Below, piece by piece: positions 27,519 through 36,941 of a stretch of 64,000 nt of DNA (position 1 is the stretch's first letter; every line of letters begins with the position of its first letter). Source of the DNA: Trichomonas vaginalis G3 (lineage: Eukaryota; Parabasalia; Trichomonadida; Trichomonadidae). The translations under genes were made by a program, and so were the position numbers. The stretch is from NCBI RefSeq assembly GCF_026262505.1, contig NC_067207.1, forward strand, positions 13,856,082 through 13,920,081, given 5' to 3'. The notes below the pieces were generated by a model. It was not told the DNA's origin, did not search any database, and saw only the letters and a list, made by a program, of their open reading frames with translations.

Positions 27519-27894
27519 GTTTCAAGACAAGTCTTTTACTTTTTCAAGACAAGTCTTTTACTTTTTCAAGACAAGTCTTTTACTTTTTCAAGACAAGTCT
27601 TTTACTTTTTCAAGACAAGTCTTTTACTTTTTCAAGACAAGTCTTTTACTTTTTCAAGAAATTTTTTGGTGTAAAGTTCTCAAATTTGAGAACAGTGGTC
27701 TTGATTGAAGACGATACCCGTACTTTTTCAAGACAAGTCTTTTACTTTTTCAAGACAAGTCTTTTACTTTTTCAAGACAAGTCTTTTACTTTTTCAAGAC
27801 AAGTCTTTTACTTTTTCAAGACAAGTCTTTTATTGTTTCAAGACAAGTCTTTTACTTTTTCAAGACAAGTCTTTTATTGTTTCAAGACAATGTC
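27519..27894. repeat. 22-bp palindromic tandem array at the arm junction
   Basis: The unit TTTTTCAAGACAAGTCTTTT (+AC) repeats every 22 bp. There are six full copies at 27519-27656 and seven at 27723-27880, each with a partial end unit. Every unit contains the hairpin AAGAC-AA-GTCTT. The two blocks are separated by 64 bp containing the perfect palindrome GTTCTCAAATTTGAGAAC (27676-27693). Left-arm genes read into it from the left and right-arm genes from the right. Confidence 0.92.
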
Positions 27895-28078
27895 CGACGT
27901 ACCACCAACCGAGTCCATTCCAAAGCCAGAAGAACCGACAGCCCCAGCACCACAACAGACTAAGACTCAAACACTTACATTTTTACGCTTGACTTTTTAC
28001 AATTTGAACTTTGTTTGCGTAGATGTGAATTCTGAAAGAAGTATGAGGGTCTTGTATGACTTTGTACCTCCCCCATAG
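27890..28078 (+). other. Open frame starting with a Pro-rich segment, end of the array
   Basis: ATG directly at the end of the 22-bp array begins MSDVPPTESIPKPEEPTAPA, which looks like a genuine protein start. From 27983 it overlaps the ATPase gene in antisense, where it has no credible coding character. It may be the start of a displaced element gene. Confidence 0.35.
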
Positions 28079-28860
28079 TTCATGTCTGTCAAACTTACCT
28101 GCCATGGACTCTTTCATAAGTTCCATGAAATCGTCTTCGGACAATCCGGGGAAAAGTATGATATCAGTAAGTATTCTCTTTACATCCTTACTTAAACTCT
28201 TTGCTGTCTGTACACAAATGACAACTGAAATGTTAAAGTGTCTGAGCTTCTTAAGAATTCGACACATGTCTTGTTCTCTATTCTTTAACAAAGGATGAGA
28301 AGCAAAGTCATCTAAGATAAGAAGACACCTATGAGGGTAAGTCTTCCAATCGTAAGATTGCAATTTCTTCGAAATGTATTCTATCTCTTTCTGTTTGTTT
28401 CTGAAGTGTTTCTTCTCTAATATTCTCTGCATTTCCTCATTTGGGTCTTTAAACCTCGAATTGACATACTCATTTATAGCATTGTACTTCAAAACTCTTC
28501 TTTGGTACTTCTTTATCCAATCTAACAACTCAGAGTCTTTTATACATACTAACTTAGACTTCTTTATAATATCTTTGAACGAATTGACGGTTTTGGTCAA
28601 ATTGACCAGAAGTACTACAAATGACTACTAACTCATAGAATGGGTTCTTCTCATCTAGTTCTTGTTGTTTGTGCAGCCATTTTAAGATAAGTGAAAGTCT
28701 TACCCGACCCAGGCGGTGCGATTAGACCTGTTATACCATTCTGAGCAAATAAGAACTTGTCATGTATGGGTTTTATCTGAGCATTTTCCAACTTCCTCTT
28801 GTTCTTATTTAAAACATTCTCAAATTTCTTGTCAATGTCAGCAAACTTTTTTTCTAACAT
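27983..28860 (-). pseudogene. FtsK/HerA-like packaging ATPase of Polinton A
   Basis: Walker A is GLIAPPGSGKTFTYLKM and Walker B is CLLILDDFA. LRHFNISVVICVQTAKSLS resembles the following sensor region. This is the genome-packaging A32/FtsK-HerA ATPase typical of Polintons and related viruses. The probable start is the ATG at 28860 (MLEKKFADIDKKFENVLNKN), because a short AT-rich divergent promoter begins there. The gene is broken. Confidence 0.82.
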
Positions 28861-28896
28861 ATTTTTAGAAAAATTAAAATTTTTATCTTTTAGGAA
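28861..28896. promoter_or_regulatory. 36-bp divergent promoter between ATPase and a 148-residue gene
   Basis: The gap is AT-only for most of its length. It contains AAATTTTTATCTTTTAG just before the plus-strand ATG, close to the ATTTTTATCTAATATTAAA leader of the 120-residue gene. The mirrored T-rich tract serves the minus strand. Confidence 0.5.
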
Positions 28897-29343
28897 ATGT
28901 CTAGCGATTTCGCTATCTATATTCGAGACAAGCTTTTCGACAGCAAAACATCTGTCGACCATAAAATCTTACATAGTGTAAACAAGAAAGGTGAATTTGT
29001 TCTAAAGTTCTGTTTCTGGGAATATGACAAGAACCATAAAACATTAAGCAGAGAAGTCTTAAAATTTGTCAATGACAGACTTGTTGACAGAGATGACGCC
29101 TCTTGGAGAGATGAAGTCCAACAAAACTTCTTAGAATGCAAAGAAGACACATGCGCTGTTCTTGAAAATGAAATAGAAAACAGAATAGAAGAGCTATTAA
29201 ATGACAAAGCACTTTTACAAAAATATGGTTCTGTGAAGTTTGACATAACTCCACCAGAGAAGAAGAAGAGAGAAAAGAAAGAAAAGAAAGTAGAAGAAGA
29301 GAAGAAAGAACCAGAGCCAGAGAAGGGGAGATATGACATGTAA
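28897..29343 (+). CDS. 148-residue protein with charged tail (Polinton A)
   Basis: Begins MSSDFAIYIRDKLFDSKTSV. The first 115 residues look globular (LKFCFWEYDKNHKTLSREVL). The tail is a Lys/Glu run (KKREKKEKKVEEEKKEPEPE) ending GRYDM. It is the only plus-strand gene embedded among minus-strand genes of this arm apart from the one at 32753. I do not recognise a family. It looks whole. Confidence 0.6.
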   Translation: MSSDFAIYIRDKLFDSKTSVDHKILHSVNKKGEFVLKFCFWEYDKNHKTLSREVLKFVNDRLVDRDDASWRDEVQQNFLECKEDTCAVLENEIENRIEELLNDKALLQKYGSVKFDITPPEKKKREKKEKKVEEEKKEPEPEKGRYDM

Positions 29344-29359
29344 AAATAAAATTTTATTT

Positions 29360-29779
29360 TTAGAACATTTCTGGGTCAATGTCAATGTTCTCTTCCTCTT
29401 TAGGAGCAAACACTGGCTTAGACTCTAAAATCTTTTTACCCAATTTACCTTGAACTTCAACTATCTTAGACTCATAATATTCATAGTCGTCTGCTTTCTT
29501 TGGTTCATAAGGTATAACAAGTTTGTATGCTTTGCCTTCTTTAAGGTTTGAGAACCTTCTGTCAAAACTTTCTTTGACTGTTAACAAACCTTCTATGTCT
29601 AAGTCTTCAAATTTCGCACCATTTTTAGTCACAATAGCAAACTTAACTGGTTCGATGTTCCAAACTTTGTCAAATGTAGACTTTTCAAAATGGTAGAAGT
29701 AAACATTCAAATATGTGAATGGGTCTAGTTCTTCTTTAAGTCCTGACATGTACTTGTTGACTGAGATGAATTTCGTCAT
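29360..29779 (-). CDS. 139-residue protein with acidic, Phe-ending tail (Polinton A)
   Basis: Begins MTKFISVNKYMSGLKEELDP. It is beta-rich in the middle (KAYKLVIPYEPKK) and ends EEENIDIDPEMF. An acidic tail ending in a hydrophobic residue recalls single-stranded-DNA-binding proteins, and the gene is next to the helicase. That function is inference with no motif proof. It looks whole. Confidence 0.55.
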   Translation of the reverse strand: MTKFISVNKYMSGLKEELDPFTYLNVYFYHFEKSTFDKVWNIEPVKFAIVTKNGAKFEDLDIEGLLTVKESFDRRFSNLKEGKAYKLVIPYEPKKADDYEYYESKIVEVQGKLGKKILESKPVFAPKEEENIDIDPEMF

Positions 29780-29816
29780 CTTTTCTATCGGATAAAAAAA
29801 TATTTTTTTTTAAAAT

Positions 29817-31050
29817 TTACTCAGAAAAATTTTTCTTTGTATATACACCATTCTGAACATCTAAAAGACTTTTGACATTTGCCAAGAATGTTCGTTTAGA
29901 CGCTGTCATATAACCATACTCTTGACAATACTGTTTATACGAATCGTACAATGACCTTTCATCTAAACACTCAAAGTCAGTTTCATCTATGAACAGTTCA
30001 TATACACTCTTGTTTGCTTCTAACAATGTTTGTCTCTCTTCGGTATGTGGAATTTGTCTTGGATTGAACTTTGAAATATCTAATGTCATGAAATATGAGA
30101 ACAAGTGGTTGTAAAAGTCAGATGTCAAAGTTTCTGCTAAGTCGTCAAAATATTCTGTATCTTGCATATGAGCTTCTGACGTTCTGACAACTACATATCT
30201 TCTGTCAGAACTTTCTAACTTCATCGGAACAGCATTGTTTGAAACCATGACGAAGTTTGCAACATTTTCACAAACTCTTTGGTCTCTATACTTTCTTTCA
30301 ACAACTCCAACTTTGTCTGTTATAAGACTCTTCAAAGCATCTGAGTTTAAAACTTTGTTGTATCTATACTTTGAAGTTCGTTACATACTATAAGTTTCAT
30401 ATTCTCTATTGAAGAGTTAAATTTACCGCAGATGTTTTCTAAGTTTGTCATATTAGGGTTCGAATAGCCCTCTAACAGTTTGCATAAGATATCTGTAAAG
30501 AAAGTGTTCTTACCAGTTCCTTGTTTTCCAATTATGATGAGAGCAGTTTCATTTTTAGCACTTGGATGTTGTAAGATGTTTGCAAACCAACATAAGATAT
30601 ACTCATAGACTCTTTCGTTTCCATTGCATATAATTTCTTTGACATGGTCTAACCAAGCTTCTATAACATTTTCTTTCCATTCTACTTGTTCGTATTTATA
30701 TCCAGTGAAGATAGAATAGAAGTTTGGAGAGGTGTATAGAACTTTATACCACGAACTGAAAAATCTTCTAACTTTGACAATAAGATATCCCAAGCATCTA
30801 ACATCTTCATGCCAACTTGTACGACTTTTATTTTCTTAAGTTTCTGTTTACATTCTTGTTCTGAAACTATTGTCGCTTTAGGTTTGTTAAAGACTACATC
30901 CCATTCTTTCATGACATAACATTCTGGGGCAGAGTCGACATAAATGACTAAACGTTTCAAATTCTCGACTGCTTTGTTATAGTCTCGAAATGGACACATA
31001 TTTCTGAAGGCTTGGAAGTCATAAAAATCTGAAACGTCTATTCTGTACAT
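29817..31050 (-). pseudogene. SF3/D5-like replicative helicase of Polinton A
   Basis: ALIIIGKQGTGKNTFFTDIL is a Walker A motif of superfamily 3/D5-type NTPases, preceded by VYEYILCWFANILQHP as in phage and virophage primase-helicases. Downstream, VENVANFVMVSNNAVP-type text (seen as ENVANFVMVSNNAVPMKLES) and SSDRRYVVVRTS match the sensor and arginine-finger region. It would unwind DNA during PolB replication. The leader is TATTTTTTTTATTTTTATAA. The gene is broken. Confidence 0.8.
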
Positions 31051-31081
31051 TTTTTATAAAAATAAAAAAAATATTTTTTTT

Positions 31082-31576
31082 ATTCTTGAGCTATTTGTTG
31101 TTCTTGACTTTGTTGTTGCATTTGTTCCATTTGTTGCATTTGTTGTTCTTGAGCTATTTGTTGTTGAAGTTGTTCTTGTATACAATACTTTCACCAGTTG
31201 CATCTTCCAATTCGAAACTTTCTGCCGTCATTGACAAATACATAGGACATAAAAGTTTTACAGGAACAAAGTTTGCGTCAACTAAGGTTAAGTTTATGTT
31301 TGCTAAAGTGTTTGAGTTTACTAAAGCTGAAAACTCTGCATTCGAATGAACAATAGGCAAACCAGCAGAGAAAGTGTTGTTTATACGCATGAGTATCTTT
31401 TGGTCATAGTAGTTTCTGTCGACATTCGAATAGCACTTTGAACCTAAGTTTGAAACAATATATAAAATAGGTGTACTTAAAGTCAATGGAACGGATAGAC
31501 CTTGTATGACACCTTTTCCTGTTATAGGAAACTGTTGGTAGTAAAAACCAGATATAAGTTTTGTATTATAGCTCAT
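31082..31576 (-). pseudogene. Putative virion protein with Gln-rich end (Polinton A)
   Basis: Begins MSYNTKLISGFYYQQFPITG. It is beta-rich (GLPIVHSNAEFSALVNSNTL). A Gln/Met repeat tract of coding character (EQQMQQMEQMQQQSQEQQ) lies at the left end of this span. Its neighbours and composition suggest a structural protein. No family is recognised. The gene is broken. Confidence 0.5.
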
Positions 31577-31581
31577 ATCGT

Positions 31582-31905
31582 TTATATAGTAAACTCAGTC
31601 GGACATCCAAACATAATGAAACCTGCTCTAGTTGCAGCACATGTTACATCCGTCCTTAAAGTATTAAATAAGTCAACAAAACCTGTTGGTGGTATATCTG
31701 AGTAAGTATCTTCAAAGGAGTATTTTTTACCATTCACAACAATAAAATCTTCTGGTGTCAAAAGAGCAAAACAAGCTTTAGTCGTCATTGTGTTTAAGGT
31801 TAGTTTACAATATCGTCCTTGAGGACTTTGTAAGTTTGTTGTTATAGAATTATATGACTCAGGGTTTTTAGTCGTAATAGTATAAACCACTATGTCTTCT
31901 GCCAT
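31582..31905 (-). CDS. 107-residue beta-rich protein (Polinton A)
   Basis: Begins MAEDIVVYTITTKNPESYNS. The composition resembles small jelly-roll or cement proteins (short hydrophobic strands, few helices, FIMFGCPTEFTI end). Its stop is 5 bp before the start of the next minus-strand gene. Function is unknown; it looks whole. Confidence 0.55.
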   Translation of the reverse strand: MAEDIVVYTITTKNPESYNSITTNLQSPQGRYCKLTLNTMTTKACFALLTPEDFIVVNGKKYSFEDTYSDIPPTGFVDLFNTLRTDVTCAATRAGFIMFGCPTEFTI

Positions 31906-31915
31906 TTACATATAT

Positions 31916-32146
31916 TTAAAAGTTTTTCTGAAAGTGGAGAAGAACTTCATCTAAACTTTCACATGGCGTTTCTTGAAGTTCTCTGTCTAAGAAGTTCAAA
32001 TATTTTGTAAAGACATAGAACTTTCCTTTGTCTACACGAACAAACAAAACAGGGTCTTTCATATCGTTCAAAAGTGTGTAAAGTCCTTTACATGAAATAA
32101 AGTCTATATTGTTTTTCTTCAAACATCTTTCAAGAAGTTTTGACAT
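31916..32146 (-). CDS. 76-residue protein (Polinton A)
   Basis: Begins MSKLLERCLKKNNIDFISCK and ends LLHFQKNF. A compact alpha/beta pattern with no recognised motif. It is tightly packed, 10 bp from one neighbour and 6 bp from the other. It looks whole. Confidence 0.55.
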   Translation of the reverse strand: MSKLLERCLKKNNIDFISCKGLYTLLNDMKDPVLFVRVDKGKFYVFTKYLNFLDRELQETPCESLDEVLLHFQKNF

Positions 32147-32152
32147 TTTTAC

Positions 32153-32734
32153 TTAGCAAACAAACTTTAATGAAATGTTGTGGTCGTCAAATATTTTTAT
32201 GACGTCTGGGAAACTATATTTTAAGTTCAACGTTTCACCTCCTTTCATAACGTATATCTTGTCAATGACATTATATGAAACACCACAGCAAGCAATGTCG
32301 GGTTCTATTTCTTTGATGTTTATATCGTCTGCCTCTGTCAAAAGTTTCAATAGTTCTTTCAAAACTTCATGAGGTGCGATGACATATGAGTTCACTTTTA
32401 CAGGGTTGTGCTCAACCAAGTTTAACATTATACCCAAAGCTTGACAAATCTTCTCCTGAGTTTTAAGTTTGTCTTTAAGTTGTTGGTAGTCGTTTCGAAT
32501 ATCTGCAACAGAACTTAAGTCTCTGCTAACTTCAGGATATGTTGGTTGTTCTTTTACAGGAACTATTGTTATACCATCTTCGTCTTCGTATGGTTTCCCC
32601 ACTTCAACATCTCTTTCTTTGACATTGACAACAACACTTTGACTGTTTGTTTGAGTTGGTGAATTTAACTTCACATCTGCCATCGCCATTAAACCTTTTG
32701 AAACACTTACGCTTCTATTTTTCGGAAATGACAT
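32153..32734 (-). CDS. 193-residue protein (Polinton A)
   Basis: I chose the ATG at 32734 (MSFPKNRSVSVSKGLMAMAD) because it faces the next gene across the shared bidirectional promoter; the frame is open further upstream, but only in antisense of that gene. SSVADIRNDYQQLKDKLKTQ predicts a coiled coil, followed by a globular end (KIYVMKGGETLNLKYSF). No family is recognised. It looks whole. Confidence 0.6.
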   Translation of the reverse strand: MSFPKNRSVSVSKGLMAMADVKLNSPTQTNSQSVVVNVKERDVEVGKPYEDEDGITIVPVKEQPTYPEVSRDLSSVADIRNDYQQLKDKLKTQEKICQALGIMLNLVEHNPVKVNSYVIAPHEVLKELLKLLTEADDINIKEIEPDIACCGVSYNVIDKIYVMKGGETLNLKYSFPDVIKIFDDHNISLKFVC

Positions 32735-32752
32735 TTTACTTAGAATAAAAAG
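32735..32752. promoter_or_regulatory. 18-bp bidirectional promoter
   Basis: ATTTACTTAGAATAAAAAG-type spacer between divergent starts at 32734 (minus) and 32753 (plus). It is almost the same as the ATTTTATCTAGAATAAAA spacer at 14963-14980, although the flanking genes are unrelated. Confidence 0.6.
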
Positions 32753-33172
32753 ATGGACGTATTTGAGTATCTCTTCGAATTGAAGCAAAACAAAGTTTAC
32801 ACACACAAACAATACAAGTTCATTGACAGAATAGTTCTTTACACAAACAATGGAAAATGTTATAGAATAGCAGTCTTTGCTGAACCAAAATATTTTCATA
32901 AAGCAAAGAAAGTTGGTATAACCGAGATGGTGAAAGTTCTTGAAGCAGACAAAAATATAACAACAAAACTGACCGATATTTCTAAAGGTAAGTTTATAAT
33001 ACAATATTATATCAAAACTGGCGTACTGTCAATATTTGACGGAGAGAAGTCAGTTCAAGAACAACTTACTGACCTGCTGCCAAAATCTGCTCGATGGAAG
33101 CTGTCGTTATACCAATCTGAGGAGCCCCAGCAGGTTTCATCGAACGAATCTTCAAAAGAGCATCTTCCGTGA
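32753..33172 (+). CDS. 139-residue protein (Polinton A)
   Basis: Begins MDVFEYLFELKQNKVYTHKQ. It is globular alpha/beta up to about residue 125 and then a Ser/Glu-rich tail. Its last 107 bp overlap the 3' end of the capsid gene in antisense, so the true product may depend on this overlap. Unrecognised; it looks whole. Confidence 0.55.
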   Translation: MDVFEYLFELKQNKVYTHKQYKFIDRIVLYTNNGKCYRIAVFAEPKYFHKAKKVGITEMVKVLEADKNITTKLTDISKGKFIIQYYIKTGVLSIFDGEKSVQEQLTDLLPKSARWKLSLYQSEEPQQVSSNESSKEHLP

Positions 33173-34622
33173 AAAGTGCTATTGGTTTTGTAAACTTCTT
33201 TGCTTTCAATTCATCTGGACCGTCTCTGTCACCAGTATATTGTATTTGAACTGTACCAACAGTTGAAATACCACCCATAAAGTCTTCTGAGTCAGCAAAT
33301 GGAATGCCAAGCCAAAAGTTTGAACGGTCTCCATTTGTATATTGAGTTTTTTGACCTCCTGTATGAGTCCATACTTTCACATATGGCATAATAGAACTTT
33401 GCATTTCAGGGTTAATGGTTGTTGTGAAGTTGTTGTTAAAGTTCATAGCATCTAATGTCAAGTTGTATGACCTCATATCCTCAACTGTAGAATATTCTTC
33501 TCTTGGATAATATTTGCCATCTATGTTTATATGATATTTAATACCGGGTTGTAGAAACAAGAATAGTCATTTATAGTTCGTCTGAACAGTACAAACATAG
33601 TATCTGCATGTTTCATTGCAGTTGTTAAGGCAATATCTGTTCTTGCACCTGGGTCAGCACTTTGGTTTCCAACTTCACCTGCAAAGTCTTTGACAGATAT
33701 TTGGTGTATAGGGAACATAAGTGGAACTGCAATATATTTGGCAGCTAAAGCATTTGAAATATCTGGGTCCAACATATAGACTGCAAGTCTGCTTTCTATT
33801 CTCTTGCATTCAAATTTTCGCATGTGAACTTAACTGGGTCCCAAGCAGTTCCAGCAGCATTGAAATAATAGTTTACTTCAGTGTTGAGGTTTGAGAAACC
33901 AAAGTCTAAGTCAACTTTGTCTTTGCAAAAGTCAACAGAATTGGCTCCACCAGTTCCAGCTACAGTAAGAGTGAATGGGTCTTGTGTTGGTGCAATGACT
34001 AAGTTATTTTTGCTTGGAGTAAGTTCGATAGAAATTTTTCCTGCCCAGTTTGGCAAGTATCTTAAAAACCTGAAGATGAGGAAAGATGACAAAGGAACTC
34101 TAAGTTTCAATTTTACTTTGTGGTAGCAGTTCATTGTCCAGAAAGGTTAACATAAACTCCTGGAACGTTAGGGTCAAGTCTTCTTATTTTCTCAATAGTT
34201 GCATACTGGTCTGTTTGTTCTCTAGCTTGTGGTTGTACTGAGTTTCTCAAAGCGAACCATTCATAGTTTGCCCATGTTACTGTTTGAACTAAGTCAGAGT
34301 TAGAATATATCTTATATCCCATGAAAACTTCTGGAGCATATTGGTATCCGACATAGAAAATTCCATTGCAACCTTTCTTGTCAGACAACTTGGCAGAAGG
34401 TTTTATTTCAATGTCTTGTTCCACGTATAAGAAAGAGTTGTCAATAGAAATTATATGAAACCTGTCGCAAGCAATATCTACTGTTGTTGAAGAACCTTCT
34501 CCAAACTCACCTACGTTTCCATAAGAAACAGCAGTTGTATATTCGTAAGTTCCAGGAACTATTTCTGACCTTCTAATGGCATTGTCGCATTCGTTATACC
34601 ATTCGGAAACATTTCCATTCAT
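33066..34622 (-). pseudogene. Major capsid protein candidate of Polinton A
   Basis: A minus-strand coding region of about 1.55 kb rich in beta strands: IACDRFHIISIDNSFLYVEQ, SYNLTLDAMNFNNNFTTTIN, IAVPLMFPIHQISVKDF. Size, beta content and place next to the packaging and helicase genes fit the double-jelly-roll capsid protein known in Polintons. The fold is inferred, because I cannot build a profile here. Its start overlaps the upstream gene's stop as ATGA. The gene is broken. Confidence 0.65.
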
Positions 34623-36915
34623 GCATCCAAAACTGTTGGCGTTATATTCTGAGCGGCGTACATTTCATATGGGTAAAATATAGAATAGTTGGATTTATAT
34701 GTCATAATAGAACCCACGTGACCAAGCTTTACTTTCTTCCTGACTGAGTTTTTAACTCTTCTTTTTCCTTCATTGCCACTACTTTCACTAGATGAAGTTA
34801 CTTCTTCACTACTTTCACTTTGTTCTACTCTTCTTCTTTGGTGTCGCTTTGGTAACTTGCCCTCTGCTTCAAGTTGTTGCATCTTTGCCTCATGTTCATC
34901 TAGTATGTTGCAAATATTCCATGTCCTTTTTGCCTTTGGGCTCTGGTCGCCCATCTCAGGTAACCTATATCCTAGAAAGAGTTTGTCATAGTTTGTATTT
35001 GAGTCTTCGCGTATTGTTTGCATGACTCTTTCCTGAGTTTCCGGTTCAAGCTCTTCAAACAGTGCCTGTCCATATGGAATATGCTCGTTTCCAAATATAT
35101 GTTTTTGTAGCCATTCTGGTTTTCTTTCCATGTTACCAACTATATCTTTTGTGAATGGGAAAGCTTTTACCCAATCTTTCAGTCTTGCGTCGTTTATTTC
35201 TGTAGTTGGTTTTATTTTGTCAAGGAACATGTTTTTCAATACTAACATTTCATTTGGTACTGTCCATTTGAGTTTTCTTAAATATTCATCCCTTCTCGGT
35301 TCATTGTCTGCAAAGTAAGTTTTTATGACATTTTGTAAACTTTCATTTGCAAGGTCATGTACAATAGGTTCTCCTTCCTCTGTCCCTAACTTTCTTTCTA
35401 AACTCTTCACCAAATATACCATCTTTATGGTTCTGTGTAGTTCTTTGAGATAAATGTTCTAGAACGTCAGGTGTTATATTTCCATCAGCCATGTTCATTT
35501 CATACTGGTCAAAATATCTGCATGTTTCATATCTTTCAATGGCATTAAAGCCGCGCTTAAAATACCAGCTATATCTGGTTCACCATTCTTCCATTGCGTC
35601 TACAACTTCTTGGAATTGTGGTTGTAAGTTTATGAACCACCTATCCGGGTTAGCTTTATGACCCCATCTCATTGTAGTTCCATCGTCTGCAGAAACAAAA
35701 GTAGGTTTGTTTCCATCTTGGTTAGGTTCTGAATGAACTTTAAACAATGTTTCATTTCTATATGTTTTCTTGAAATTTAACCTTTTATTTTCACCGAGTT
35801 CATCCAAAGATTGAACGTTAAATGCTCGTAAGTAAAAAGGGTTGTTGTATTTGTGTACATTTTCTTTCAGTACTTCCATTCTATGCTGAATATTTTCATC
35901 TGGTGTTGGAGTCTTTTGTATGTCGGCAAACATTTTTCGATATTCTTCTACTATGTCAGCCGAATTTTTTTTAGACTCTTGGAAATATTCCATATTCTCC
36001 GCATACTCTTGTTGAGGGTCAAGATTTTTCGGCTGTTCCAAATCTTCATCTAGTTCTGTGAAGTTAGTTTCCAAAGGAGGACTTGTTCGTTTCCTTCAGG
36101 CTCTTCTAGCTGTTGTTGCTGAACTATTTCTTCCATGTCTGGTTGTATCTGAACTAGTTTTCCTGTGGAGTTTCTTGTACCTCATCTGCTGGCATTTCAT
36201 ATATTCCGAGACCGTTTTCAACAATTTCCCTTCTAAGTCATCCGGACTCATAAACCTTTCTTCTTTCGTTCCGTCTCTATTTTTTACGCGTTTCATGACG
36301 GAGTTGAATTGTCATTTAGCTCTGACATCAAATATCTCGGAGTAAATTCGTTCATGTCATTTGGATGATATGCTATTAAATCATATCCCTTAGCGAGCTT
36401 GTATTTTCCAGGTTTGAATTTATATCCGTTTGGTGCTGAGCCATAAAGCTAAATAGGTCCGGGTCAGTATTTCCATCCTTGAACTTTCTAATAGCTTCTT
36501 TATATCTGTCACTAAAGTCAATACTATCTGGGTAACCATAGTCTTCCTTAAGCCTTTTTAAGAATTCTTGGTTTCCTTGTTCTCTACTTCTTTTATGTCC
36601 TTGCTCTGTTTGTGGTTGTTGTGCTGGTTGTGGAGGTTGCTGTGCTGGTTGTGGAGGTGGTTGTTGTGCTGGTTGTTGTGCTGGTTGTTGTGCTGGTTGT
36701 GGAGGTGGTTGTTGTGCAGGGTTTTGAACTGTTGGTTGTCGTGTTGGTTGTTGTGTTGGTTTTGGTGCATGCCTGTGTCTGTGTCCATGTGACGATGTAA
36801 ATGTTTTAGGTAGTCCTGGTGCAGGTGCTTCTCTTGGAGGGTTTGGTGGTATATAAGTTCCACTAGCTAGTATATAAGTTCCACCAGCTGGTATATAAGT
36901 TCCACCAGCTGGCAC
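34619..36915 (-). pseudogene. Large Pro/Gln-rich virion-associated protein of Polinton A
   Basis: Minus-strand coding text continues from a repeat-bearing start region (GGTYIPAGGTYILASGTYIP) through a His-rich and a Pro/Gln-repeat tract (QQPAQQPAQQPPPQPAQQPP). Globular segments follow (KPTFVSADDGTTMRWGHKAN; EWLQKHIFGNEHIPYGQALF), then a Ser/Glu- and Lys/Arg-rich end. It is unclear whether this was one gene or two. It lies directly upstream of the capsid gene, so a structural role is inferred. Broken. Confidence 0.5.
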
Positions 36916-36941
36916 ATATGTTCCATCTGCAGCGTAATGTC

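Noticed and set aside
27519-27890. Long open frames with a repeating protein sequence (for example SRQVFYFFKTSLLLFQ)
   Set aside because: They follow from a 22-bp tandem repeat lacking stops in several frames. No start, domain or conservation supports a protein.
36558-36863. Alternative frames over the Pro/Gln tract of Polinton A (His/Asn-rich and Trp/Leu-rich)
   Set aside because: They are low-complexity shadows of the minus-strand Pro/Gln-repeat coding tract.
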